Below, one piece after another: positions 11,928 to 22,694 of a stretch of DNA of 64,000 nt. This DNA is from Sarcocystis neurona. Taxonomy: Eukaryota > Apicomplexa > Conoidasida > Eucoccidiorida > Sarcocystidae. The notes under the pieces are model-generated. The model was given only the letters and a program-made list of their open reading frames with translations. It was not told where the DNA came from and searched no databases. Position numbers and translations under genes: made by a program. Every line of letters begins with the position of its first letter. Positions within the stretch are counted from its first letter, which is position 1. Location: positions 2,071,324 through 2,135,323 of the forward strand of contig KL647305.1 of assembly GCA_000727475.1 (NCBI GenBank), given 5' to 3'.

Positions 11928-14900
11928 AGAAGCAGCAGCAGCAGCGGCAGCGGCTTCGCTGCCGGGAAACGGAGGCCCACTGCTATCAACACGGTGCTGC
12001 TGGGGAACCCGGCCTCGATGAAATGGGAGGGGAGCGACTGCCGCAGCAGCAGGAGGCGGAGCAGCAGCAGGAGCTGGAGCAGCCGCAGGAGCCGGAGCAG
12101 CCGCAGGAGCTGGACCAGCCGCAGGAGCTGGATCAGCAGCAGAAGCTGGATCAGCAGCAGAAGCTGGAGCAGCAGCAGGAGCTGGAGCAGCAGCAGGAGC
12201 TGGTGCAGCGGCAGGAGCTGGAGCAGCAGCAGAAGAAGCTGCAGCTGCGTAAGCAGCAGCGTGGGCGGGCGGCCCTGCCGCGGGGGCGGGGGCTTGGCCT
12301 CCCTGTTTCTGGGGAGAGGGCACAGAGGGAGAGCAGCAGCCGCGCGAACGGCAGGGCGAGCCGCTGCACGAGGCGCAGCAGCAGGAACAGCAGGTGGAGA
12401 GACGATTCCTCGTCGACGGGCTGAGCTAGCAGGCGTGCGTCACGGCGGTGGAGCAGCAGCACCAAAAGCAGCGGCAACGGCATCAGCACAGCGGGTGCGT
12501 GAGGAGGTCGGAGGAAGAGGGAAAACTGGCGCTGCTGCAGAGGCAACAAGGCAGCCAAGTGACGAGCAGCAGCTGGTCAGAGGAGGCGGGCGAGGAAGAA
12601 AGCGCCAGGGGGGGGGAAGGGGAAGCGGCCGGAGGCGGCGTCGCAGCAGCAGCAGCTGTTGCTACGTGTACAGCACCCGCCAGTCAAGAAGCACTAGCAG
12701 CTGCTCGCCTGTCCACCGCTTCGGCGGAGGAACCGCAGCAGGAACGAACGTGCTGTTGCTGCAGGATGAGGAAGAGGAGGAAGAACTCGAACAGCAAGAC
12801 CAGAGTACCCTACGACAGCAGCAAGCGCATGCAAGCTTTGACTACGGCGACAGCGGCCTGGGAGCGGCAGACTTCAGCAGCAGCACGAACAGTAGCAGCA
12901 GCACCAGCGGCGGCACCAGCAGCAGCGACGCAGAGAGGAATGTGCGATATGGAGCGGACCGTGACAGCGAAGATAGCTCCCCTGCAAGGTGTCATCACCC
13001 CGTGCAGCAGCAGCCGTGCGGTAGGCAGCGACCGGAGCCCTCCCTGGGGGCGCTGCAGCAGCTGCAGCAAATCGAGCAGCAGTCCAGGTGGCAGCAGCAG
13101 GCCAGAGAACAGCAGCAGCAAGAAAAAGAAAATAAGCAGCAGTACAGAGTGCAGCAGCAGCATTCTGGAGAGCAGCAACAGTCAAGAGCGGAACAGCAGC
13201 GGTGCGTCGAGCAGCACGATGGCACTGCGCTGGAGGAGACAGTCGCAGTTCAGGAGCAGCAGCACCAGTGCAAGTGTGTTCATGAACGTTTGACACACGG
13301 GCTGCTGCGTCGACGGTGTGGGCGATTTTCGTGTGCGCTGCATGAGCGACAGCTGCCGCAGGTCGATGAGAGCCGGCGGCACCTGAAGACGCAGCAGCAG
13401 CGGCGCTGTCTGCAAGCGAGACGAGCGTGTTACGGTGCACCGTGCCGCCGGTGCTGCTGTTGCTGTTGCGGAGTGAAGCTGGGTGTCCATGGCTGCAGCA
13501 GCGGCAGCAGCAGGCGAGACTGCGTCGTAGAAGAGGCAGAAGCGGCAGTGGGTGAGGAGAGAGAGGAGCAGAGCGCAGCGGGACACCAGCACCAGCAGCG
13601 GCAGCACGCCGCGGGGGGCGGAAAGGAAGGGGAAGAAGAGTCACCTGGGACGGCAGCGGACGCAGCGGAGCCGCGAAGATCCGCCGCCTGGGGGACCGAA
13701 GAAGCGGAAGAAGAAAAAGAAAAGCAGCAGCAGCAGGGAGAGGCGGGCTTAGGACGAGACGCACCAGCAGAAGAGCAGCTGTCTTTCGGACGGCAAAAGT
13801 CTGAAGAAGAAGAGGAAGAAGAAGCGGGAGAGGAAGAAGAGGAAGACGAAGAAGAGGAAGGCGAAGAAGAGGAAGAAGAGGAACTCTTCGCAACAAAATT
13901 TGCAGCAGAGCGAATGCCGTGGAAGAAGGGATGTCTGCTGCTGTTTCCTCTGACGCTGTGCAGCGGAGACAAAATCAACCCTGTTTATGTGGGGTGTCTC
14001 CGCGCCTACCTAGAATTGCCGTGGTCGGTTGGTATGGTGGCAGGACGAGGGCAGCAGGCGTTTTATTGCATAGGCACGCAGGAAAAGGCGCTCCTTTATT
14101 TGGACCCGCATGCCGGCATTCAGGTGAGTAGGACGAGCTGCCGTGCGGCGCAGCAGCGGGAGGCGGACGGGAGCAGCAGGAGCTGCGGGGACGCACGCCG
14201 GGAGAAGCTGCAACCGAGCAGGCGGCCAGCGGCAGGAGCAGCAACAGCAGCAGAAGGAGAGGGGACTCGACCCAGCAGCAGGAACAGCAACAGCAGTAGA
14301 AGGGGAGGGACCTGACACGGAGCAGCAGGAACGGCGAGAACAGCAGGAGGAGAGGGAACCGAGTAGCAGCAGGAACAGCAGCAGCAGCAGAATTCGAAAC
14401 AACCGACACCGGAGCAGGAGCAGCACTGCAGGCGGAGAAGCGGAGAAGCAGCAGAGGAGATGATCAGGCAGGAGCAGAAGGATGCGAGATGCAGCAGCGG
14501 AAGCAGCCAGGGCACACAGAAGGCAGGCAGCAGTGGAACAGTGCCAGCAGAAGGAGCAGCAGCGAAAACGAGAGAAGTGAACGTAGGGGATGAAGCAGCG
14601 GAGTACAAGCAGGCGGGTGGGGGGTCGAAAGGATGCACGGCATTCGCGCGAGAAAAGATGCGCAGCAACGGCAGCAGGGAAGAATGAAAGGAAAGGAAAA
14701 AGAGAAGAAGAGGCAGAAACGGGAAGAGAAGGAAATCAGGAGGGAAAAGGCGAAAGAGACAAACGGGAAGAAAAGGACAGAGAAGAGAGTGGGGATGAAA
14801 AGGAGAAGACAAAGAGAGGCCCGAAGGAGGGGAAAGCGAGAAGAGGAGGAGGGGAAGGAAGGGACGTAGAAGAAAGAGAGGAAGGGAAAGCGCATAGACG

Positions 14901-17900
14901 CAGCAAAAAAACAAAGGGGAGAAGGGGAGCAGCAGCTGCAGCAGCTGCAGGAGGTCGCACGGCGTGGTGAGGAGCAGCACCCGTCGTCGCAGGAGAAGGA
15001 AGCGCGCGGTTACATTGCCGCCGGGAGGGCACGGTCGTAGAAGATGCGGTAAATGTTAGCAGCAGCAAAGTGTGAAGTGTGTCCTGAGTCGTGCTGCAGC
15101 AGGCAGCATGAGTTTTCCACCGACGCTACGAAGTGGACAGTTGCAGCTGCAGCAGCAGCAGCAGCGCCGCGGGGATATAGCAGCAGGAGACAGGTTAGGA
15201 CCGAGCAGCTGCGGGAGCGGCGCAGGGAGAACTGCAGCAGCAGGAGGCCAGCAGACTGCAGCAGCGGAAGGGGAGGAAGGCTCGCTGCAGTGACAGCAGC
15301 GGACGGGCGGGGACACTGCAGCAGATGTGGACGGGGAGGGCGGCAGCAGGTGGAAGCTGGCGCGAGTCACCGGGGAAGGAAACGGCAGCAGCGGTGGACC
15401 TGACGGCAGCAGCAGCGCAGGACGAGGGGGAGGAGCAGCAGCCATGTACTGCTGACGGGTTTCTTCGCCCCCGCGGGAAGAAGCATTTGCTGCTTTGAAA
15501 GACGCACGTTCTTTGCTGTACCTGTGCTGCACCTGTGCTGCTCCGGTGATGTCTGAGTGCTGCTTCTTCTGCTTCTCTTTCTTGCAAGACACACATATGT
15601 ATGTGTATACATGCGTGTATATATGTATATATATGTATAATGTAAACATATGTGTATATACGTGTGTATAGCGGACACGAAATATATATATATATATTGT
15701 AGGGGATTATGTGAGATAGTAAGTGTCTGTGGGGAGGGAACTGAGGGTTAACGCGCTGCTGCCGTCGCGAGCGCAGCTGTCTTTGTGCTGATCAGCTGCT
15801 GCTGGTGAGCTCTTGCTGCTGCAGTCGCTGATGCTCCCGCTGCTGTTTGGTTTTGCTGCTGCAATGGGGCTGCTGCAGTCGGTGCTGCTGCAGTCGGTGC
15901 TGCTGCAGTCGGTGCTGCTGCAGTCGGTGCTGCTGCAGTTGCTGGTGTTGCCGCTGCTTCTGCTGCTGCAGTCGCTGCTGCTTTTACTGATGCGTGTTGG
16001 TGGTGGAGGCTCTCGCTGCTGGCGGCAGTGCTGCTGGGAGGAGCTGCAGGCGCAGCAGGCGCAGGACCGGTTCAGGGCTGCAGCTTCTGCTGCTGAGTCT
16101 ATGCTGCTGTTGCTGCGGCAACGTGTGTGTGTTGTGTGGGTGCAGCCGCCGGCGTTGCAGCTGCCTGCAGCTGTACCATCCTTTTACGCAGGTGCCTGCA
16201 CGAAGCTAGGGGATGCTGCCTCTCTTAATCCATCGCTGGCTATTGCTTTCTTCGTCCGCAGCACGCGGCAGCTGCAGCAGCTGGCTGCTGCTCTTCGGAA
16301 GGTCGAAGCTGCAGACCGCTTCTCCATGCTGCAGGTAGTGGAGCGGAGGCCTGGCAGCAAGCAGCAGCAGCCGCGCCGGCTGACGGCTGCAGCAGCCTCG
16401 TCGGGGACTGCAGGGAGGGGAGCCCGTGGAGCAGCAGCATCAGCAGCTGCTGCAGCAGCCGGAGCGCCGCGCGGAGCAGCAGCACCCGCCGGAGCCAGCA
16501 GCGACGCGACTACCGCCGCAGCAGCGCGAGGAGCAGCAGCAGGAGGGGGAGAAAGAGCGGCAGCAGATCGAACTGGTTTCGCTGCGGCGCGACAGCAGCA
16601 GCAGCAAGGGCTGGAGCAGGCGATAGAGCAGCAGCAGCGGCAGACTGCAGCATCAGGACCTGTGGAAGAGGAAGATAGTCAGTGGACGGCCGACGAGGAC
16701 TTCGAACTTTTGGAGTTGTCGTCTGCTGCAGAAAGCAGAGACAGGGACCTGCCTGCAACACCAGCAGCAGCAGCAGGAGTGCCCGCAACACCAGCAGCAA
16801 CGCTTGCCGCAGCAGCAGCACCACCTACCGCAGCAGCAGCACCTCCCGGAGCAGCAACAGCACCTACCGCACCAGCAGCAGCACCTACCGCACCAGCAGC
16901 AGCACCTACCGCACCAGCAGCAGCGCCTGCTGCAGGGGCGAAAAGCGCATGCTGCGTGCCTCAATGTGAAGACACCGCAGCGGCGGCAGCTTCTTGCACA
17001 GGAAGAGGGGCACGGTCGCCGCGTGCGAGAGGAGGGGATGCAGCGCGATTTGAACAAGCCGGCATTGCAGCAGCAGGGCGAGGAGCCGAGACAGCAACCG
17101 GACGAGGCGGGGCCGCAGCAGCTCAGCTGTTAAGCGACAGAGGCGTTGAGAGAGGAGGAGGAAGCGCAGCAACAGGACTCTGCAATAGAGCAGGGGCAGC
17201 GACGTGTCGTGGTCGTGTAGGTAGCGATGACGCTGCTTGGGAGTCCAGCGCCTCCATGCAGTCCTCTGTCGGTGCGGTGCTTGACTCTGCGGAGCAGCAG
17301 CAGGAGCCGCCTGAACAGCAACAGCGGCGGAAGCAGCAGGAGCAGCAGGAGAAGCAGCGGCAGCGGCAGCGACAGCGGCAGCAGGTCAAAGAGCAGCAAC
17401 AGAAGTCGCGGCCGTCGTGTGGGGGCTGCAGGAGCAGCAGCAGGCGGGATCCGCAGCATCAGGAGGAGCAGGTGGCGCTCCCGCTACGGGAGCAGCAGCG
17501 GCAGCAGCCCTGTGACGTCCCGCCGCGGTGCTGCTGCGGTAATAAAGAGCAGGGCTGCGGCCTCTGGGCAGCAGCAGCAGAGGAGGAGGAGAACTGGATA
17601 GGGATTCAGCGTGGGGTCGACGAGCAGCAGGAGAACGAAGCGGAGAAACGATATGCTTTTCTTCATGCAGCAGCATCGCATGCAGCAGCTGAGGGGCAAC
17701 GGAAGCCAGCAACAAGGCGTTCGTGTGCAGCAGCTGCAGCACCTCCAACTGCAGTAGGTCGTTCGGCAGGAGCAGCAGGACGCAGAGGAGAAACAACAGC
17801 TGGAGAGGGAACTGCGACAGTAGCACCAGCAGCACCACCACCAAAACAGAGAGGTGCAGCAGCAGGAGCAGCAGAACAGACAGGTGTGGCAGCGGCAGCG

Positions 17901-20900
17901 GATCCTGGAGATGCAGCAGCAGCAGCAGAAGGGAGGGCTGCAGCCGCAGCAGGACAGAGCGTTGCAGCTGCAGGAAGGGGAGCAGCTACCGCAGAACAGG
18001 AAGGAGCAGCAGCGACGTGTGGCTTGGGAAAAGGGCAGGCGACTTCTTCGAGAAGAAGCAGCACAGCTGCAGGCACTCCGAAGGAAGACAGCAGCGCAAG
18101 TAGAGAACCTCCACCAGGAAGTGTTGCTGCTGCTGCTGCCGTTCACTACTGCCCTACTGCGGTGGCTCGGGCAGCAGCAACACCAATGAAAAGCAAAGCA
18201 CCGGCAGCAGCAGAAGCAGCAGGGGCAGCGGACGGAGGAGCAGCAGCTGCAGAGGTTGGGCGGGCAGAGGCCGCAGCCGGATGTGAAGAGGAAGCGGCAG
18301 AAGGAGCGGAGCCAAGGCCGGAGGAGACAGCGGCAGCAGAAACTCCAGCAGCAGGAAAGAAAGGTGGACACGACGCAGCACCCAACATTGAGGAGGAGGC
18401 CGGAAGCACCGGCAAAGGAAATTCAAGCATGCGGAAGGATGATGCGATCACGCATGCAGCAACGCGACGACGACAACAACAACAAACAGCGCAGCGTAAT
18501 CGCGTCTCCTCGGCAACAGCAGCAGCAACAGCTAGCCGACGATGCAAAGGCGCACGAGGAGAAAGCGTTGAGCGTACGCGACGCCCTCTTGCACGGGATG
18601 GTGCTGCTTCTGTCGCTGCCGCCGTCTGCCATGCGTCTGCTGCAACGAGTAGAGGTGCAGCCGCTGCTGCTCCTTCTGACACTGCCGCTTCAGGTGCTAC
18701 TCCTCCTGACGCTGCTGCTGCAGCTGATGGGGATGCTGCAGATGCTGCAGCTGCGGATGCCGCTGCTGCTCCTGGTGATGCGGGTGCTACTCGTGCTGCA
18801 ACTGCGTGCACGACATCTGGTACACGGCCAGGAGAAGCCTGGAGGACTCCGAAGTGCCGACAGCAGCAGCAGGAGCAGCAGCAGCAACTGGAGCTGCAAG
18901 AGGAGCCGCATCAGGAGGAGAAGCAGCTACCGAATAGGAAGCAACAGGGGAGGAGAGGCGTGGAAAAGCAGCAAGAAGGAGAAAGAGGGCTCCAGCAGCA
19001 GGAGATGCAAATGGTGGCACCAAACAGTGTAAGCAGCCGTCGCTGCAGCAGCGGAGAAAGTCGTTCTCTGGTGGCTGCTGACAAAGCAGCAGCCTCCCCT
19101 CCGCACGTAGTGACGGGTGCGCTAGCGCCGGCAGCAGCTGCTCAGGTTGGAGTGGCAGCAGCAGCAGCTCCCGTTGCAGCTGCAGCGGTGGTAGCTGCTG
19201 AAGAAGGCGGTGCAACAAATGCGTCGCACGCGAGCGAGGAAGCGGCCGCAGGCGCAGAGAGTGCTGCGGGAGCAGAAGCAGCAGGAGGACACGCCCAGAG
19301 GGAAGGAGAGAGGAGAAGAGAAGCTGCAGCTACAAATGCAGACTCAAGCAGCAACAGCAGGCAGCCACCAGCACAACACGAACACGCCGCTGCACATGAG
19401 TCCACCGCCGCGTGCGCCGTGGAAGCTGCTGAAGCATTGGCCGAAGAGGGGCAAGTGTTGGGCAGTGGCATCAGTAGCCACAGCAGCGGCAGCAATAGCA
19501 GCAGCAGCAACAACAGCAGCAGTGGCAGTGGCAGTGGCAGCGATAACGGTGGCACAAACTGCAACGCTAAGGAGTCCGCCCCGCTTTTTTTTCAGGCGCT
19601 GCTGGCGATGGTTGGAGCGGGGCCGTCGCTTTCTTCTTCTTCATCTTCTTCTTCCTCTATGGCAGCAGCAGCGGAGAGGGCGACAGGCGAAGAAATCGTA
19701 GAAGAGGAAAGGAAGGACCCTCCTGCAGTGCATTCGACTCACGCGACTTCAGAGGTTTTGCTTCTGTCAGCAACCGTTGCAGCTGCTGGCACTGCCGCTC
19801 CGTGTCGGGATGCTGCTGCTGCTCCTCCTGCGCCTACTACTACAACAACTACCACTACTGTAACGACTACACCTACGACTACTGCTGCTATTACTACAGC
19901 TGTTGCTGCTTGTGTTACTGTTGTAGCTCCTCCGGTTGCTGCTGCTGCTGCAGCAGCTGACCCTGCTGTGGCTCCTTCTAGTGAGAAGAACACTGCAGAA
20001 AACGAGAGGGGGCGAGACGAAATGGCTGCGGCTGGCGGGACCGCGCAGCGTGCTGCTGCCGCTGTCGGCCGTGGTAATGCTGCTGCTGGGACTGCTGCAG
20101 TTGCTGCAGAAGCGAGAGACGAAGCAGCAGCAGCAGAACCAGCACCCGACGCAGGAGCAGCAGAAGCAGCAGCACCAAAAGGAGCACCAGCGCCACGCGG
20201 CCCTCCGGAGGAAAGGGGAACTCTTCCGGCAGCAGCAGCAGGAGCCTCCGGGGTAGAACGGCAAGCAGCCGCAGCGACGTTGCCGCATCTGCTGCCTGCA
20301 GCAGCAGCTGCAATCTGCAGCGGAATGGAGGGGAACGCGGAGCGTGCGATACGCAGGAAGGAACTGAATTTTACTAAAGAAGGAAAAGCTGCCGCGGGAG
20401 CAGCAGCGACAGTTGCAGAGACGACCCCCCGAGAACCACGGGCAGCAATAGCAGCAATGCGAGAAGCAGAGATTGCAGCAGCAAAGGAAGACACCGCAGG
20501 AACGGCAAGAGGAGTTGCCGCAGCAGCCGAAGAGTGTGTGGCAGTAGCAACACCAGCAGCAACCGCAGCCCCATGTGAGCAGTTGCAAGCCGTGACAATG
20601 CAAACAGGGGAAGAAACCGCGGTGGAAGCGCAGAGATGGAGCAGTTGCAATCGGCACCACGCAACGGGGAAGAGGAAAGGAGAAAAGGAAAGCGCAGCAC
20701 CGGGAGGGGAAGCAGCAGCCAAAGGAGAGGCACTGCCATCGGAGGGAGGAGCAGGTGGCGCGACAGCAGCATGGCCCGCGCTAGTAAAAGGTAGTCTAAC
20801 TACAGCAGTCCCGCCAGCAGCAGAGGCTGCCGCAACAGCAGCCGCGGCTGAAGGGGCAGCAGTGGCAGGCGGAACAGAATCAGCAGCAGCAGCTGAGAAT

Positions 20901-21101
20901 GAGGCAGCCACAGCTGGGACTAAAGCAGCAATCGCTTCTGGGTGTGAAGCAGCAGTAGCAGCAGCAGATGCAGCAGCGTCAGGAGCCGTGGGTGCTGGGG
21001 CAGCAGCAGCACTGGAGACAGATGAACGAGCAGGAGAACGTGGAGCAACAGAAAGAGCAGAGGGGAATTTCACGAGAAGGAAGAGCGGCAGCAGAGAATA
21101 G
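288..21101 (+). CDS. ATG4: ATG4 autophagy cysteine protease (C54), 5' partial, hugely expanded
   Basis: Peptidase C54 cleaves ATG8 before its lipidation and recycles lipidated ATG8; in apicomplexans ATG8 also acts at the apicoplast. Three conserved pieces lie in one frame: a strand-turn-strand piece near 291-345 (LHVYVNADGLLYVDEI); the core at 13915-14123 (FPLTL, KINPVYV, LELPWSVG, then LYLDPH, whose Asp and His at 14103-14111 are the family's catalytic pair); and the C-terminal piece from 16146 (LNPSLAIAFFVRS) followed by an acidic FELL motif at 16692-16718 that resembles the ATG8-interacting motif of ATG4. The catalytic Cys exon is upstream of the window. CAG|GTGAGT at 14121 and GTGCAG|CCG at 16146 define a phase-0 intron. 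Between the first two pieces the frame is open for 13.5 kb of triplet-coded Gln/Ala/Ser/Cys tracts; after the FELL motif it stays open to TAG at 21099. Unrecognised internal introns are possible. The family assignment is firmer than the exon model. Confidence 0.78.
5608..5740 (+). repeat. 15-bp tandem repeat coding a KPQQ-type pentapeptide
   Basis: About eight imperfect copies of a 15-bp unit coding pentapeptides of the type KPQQS, KPQQG or KSQQD in the ATG4 frame. The period is a multiple of three, so copy-number change would not break the frame. Confidence 0.7.
12044..12240 (+). repeat. Tandem repeat coding RSWSS-type units
   Basis: Imperfect repeats of an 18-bp unit of the type CAGGAGCTGGAGCAGCAG. 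In the ATG4 frame it gives Arg-Ser-Trp-Ser-Ser blocks; the next frame reads Gln-Glu-Leu-Glu-Gln blocks. The spacing preserves the frame. Confidence 0.65.
14124..16145 (+). other. ATG4 intron
   Basis: Starts with a consensus GTGAGT donor after the DPHAGIQ core and ends at GTGCAG before the C-terminal domain; phase 0 on both sides. The ATG4 frame hits a stop at 14313-14315, so splicing is required here. The intron holds CAG-rich sequence (14140-15430), a purine-rich stretch (14560-14930), a TA-rich patch (15590-15705) and a CTG-rich segment (15780-16145) next to the acceptor. Confidence 0.7.
15868..15946 (+). repeat. 15-bp tandem repeat (CTGCTGCAGTCGGTG)
   Basis: Four near-perfect copies plus a degenerate fifth of a 15-bp unit, within the intron before the ATG4 C-terminal exon. 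Confidence 0.85.
16835..16925 (+). repeat. 21-bp tandem repeat coding PTAPAAA
   Basis: Consecutive copies of a 21-bp unit that gives Ala-Pro-Thr-Ala-Pro-Ala-Ala in the ATG4 frame, in the low-complexity tail after the FELL motif. Confidence 0.75.
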
Positions 21102-22442
21102 AGAAGCCGAGGGCTGAGCAGAAGAAGAGCGCACCGAAGAAGTGGGCAGCCCCCTGTTACCGCCGCTGCCATGTTGCGGTGGTGGCGCATCAGGAGAACC
21201 AAGAGGAGGAGGAAGAGGAGCAGCAGCAGCAGGAGGGGCGGCGCGTATACAGCTGCTGCAGTGGGCGCAGGCGATCGACTACTCGGCAGGGGCAGCAGCA
21301 GCACAAGAGGAAAAAGTTGCATGCGCACGTCGTCTGCTGCCAAAACATGCAAGGAGCGCTGTGCCGGTGGCCTTGAAGCAGAACGGCTTTTTTCCTTGTC
21401 CAAGCATTACCCACGTGACTGCATGCAACCCTGTATGTTGCGCGTGCGTTTCCCAGTCCATATACATATATGCGTATCTGGATGGTGCATGTGTGTACGC
21501 AATGCACGTGCTTGCTCATGCCCCGTCACACGCACATATATATATATATATATTCATGGGTCGATGCCGCATGTGTATACATGTGTGTATGCAAGGCGCG
21601 TGCTTGCTCGTGCCCCTTTAACTCAATGTGTACACGTATATATATATATATATATACATATATAAATGTGTGGATGCCGCTTATGTATGCATGTATGTAT
21701 GCAGGGCACGTGCTTGCTCTTGGCCCTTCATATATATGTATATATATATATTTATATGGGGATGCCGCGTGTGTATACGTGTATATATGCAAGGTACGTG
21801 GTTGGTCGTGCCCATTTGTATATACATCTGTATACGTGGGTATAGTATGTATACTCATGTATGTACGCCTACGTATATGTGTGTCTCTTTGCCTCTGTCT
21901 ATGGATGCGTGCGCAGTAGTGCCGGAAGAAGATGTGCGTAGGCTTCCCCTGTGCCTTTGGCATCACGTGTGGGGGAAGGTGGGAATGGTTCAAAGACGAA
22001 CAGCTGCTGCGACGCGCCTCTGGCAGGGTGGGGTCACCCGCTGGGCCACCGCATGCAGCGAGAGAAACTCGTGTATGACACAGGACAACAGCAGACGCGC
22101 GACACGTTCGCGAGTTTCACCGGGTTGCTACAGGCCCCTTACGTACGCCGAACTCGCTGCTGCTGCTCTGCGGACTGCAGGTTGCACTGCTGCAGTGCTG
22201 CTGCTGCTGTTCCCTGCTCGATACTACTGCGCTGCCTGTTGCCGTAGGGCTTGCTGCCACCCCGCCGACTTTGTCCTCCTGGGAGGTGGCCTGGCTCTAG
22301 CTGGCTGCTGCACTTCCTTCGGCTGCCCGAGTGTCGTGATGCGGGTGACGGCCATCCCTGCTCCTAGGCTGCCCTCGGGCGTACTGCAAGAGAAGGCCTC
22401 GGGGCGCATTTGGTTGCTGCCTTATCTCTGTGTGTCTCCTAG
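21102..22442. other. Gap: short ORF remnants and TA/CA microsatellites
   Basis: 21102-21440 is still triplet-rich; a plus-strand frame from 21142 (about 90 sensible residues, including LLQWAQAIDYSAG) could be an exon, but I cannot place it. 21450-21900 is a TATA/CATA microsatellite with repeated copies of a motif around GCATGTG..ACGTGCTTGCTC. 21950-22440 has open plus-strand frames rich in Ala, Cys and Leu that could be upstream exons of the membrane protein ending at 22691. No family is recognisable. Confidence 0.4.
21530..21770. repeat. TA/CATA microsatellite cluster
   Basis: Three blocks of (TA)n at about 21537-21552, 21640-21662 and 21728-21755, separated by related segments that share the words ATGCCGC and CACGTGCTTGCTC. 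It looks like a degenerate tandem array of ~90 bp period. Confidence 0.6.
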
Positions 22443-22691
22443 CTGTTGCTACTGTGCGTGCTGCTTACGGAATTGCCTGCTGCCGCACTACTTCATTGGT
22501 CGCTGCTCGCCGCGGGCTGCTGCTTTCCGCTCATTGCGACCGCGTCGTGCTGGGCGCTCCACTACGTGCTGCGGCGCTGCTGGCTGCTTTCTGCTAAAGC
22601 AGACTTCGCTTATAAACATCAATTTCAAGAGCGTGTAGATGTGGAGTACCTGCTCCCCGACGGCGCGGATCTCTACAACACACTTGCGTGA
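22443..22691 (+). CDS. C-terminal exon of an unrecognised membrane protein
   Basis: A pyrimidine-rich acceptor (TGTGTCTCCTAG) opens an 83-codon frame. It starts with one long or two short hydrophobic segments (through CCFPLIATASCWALHYVL), continues with a charged cytosolic-looking tail (KADFAYKHQF, then VDVEYLLPDGADLYNTLA) and ends in tandem stops TGA TAA at 22689-22694. The tail composition and double stop suggest a real exon. Upstream exons were not resolved; hydrophobic plus-strand frames at 22120-22400 are candidates. No family recognised. Confidence 0.4.
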   Translation: MLLLCVLLTELPAAALLHWSLLAAGCCFPLIATASCWALHYVLRRCWLLSAKADFAYKHQFQERVDVEYLLPDGADLYNTLA

Positions 22692-22694
22692 TAA

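Larger units (their letters stand above)
352..13896 (+). repeat. Giant CAG/CTG triplet-rich insert inside the ATG4 frame
   Basis: About 13.5 kb of interrupted CAG triplets, with patches of the opposite orientation (CTG) near 4060-4250, 6640-7010, 7620-7760, 8630-8760 and 9520-9900. In the ATG4 frame it has no stop. It reads as alternating Gln, Ala, Ser, Arg/Ser and Cys tracts, so the triplet phase changes repeatedly relative to the frame. It ends in a Glu-rich acidic tract (about 13795-13890) just before the ATG4 core. In related proteins this position is a short linker, so the insert is either a translated low-complexity region or contains unrecognised introns. Confidence 0.7.

Noticed and set aside
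15813..16145. Leu-rich start of the 1762-codon plus-strand ORF
   Set aside because: In-frame extension into the intron; the ATG4 domain continues correctly only from the acceptor at 16146.
19739..21403. 554-codon minus-strand ORF
   Set aside because: Ala-rich shadow opposite the ATG4 tail; no domain and no splice context.
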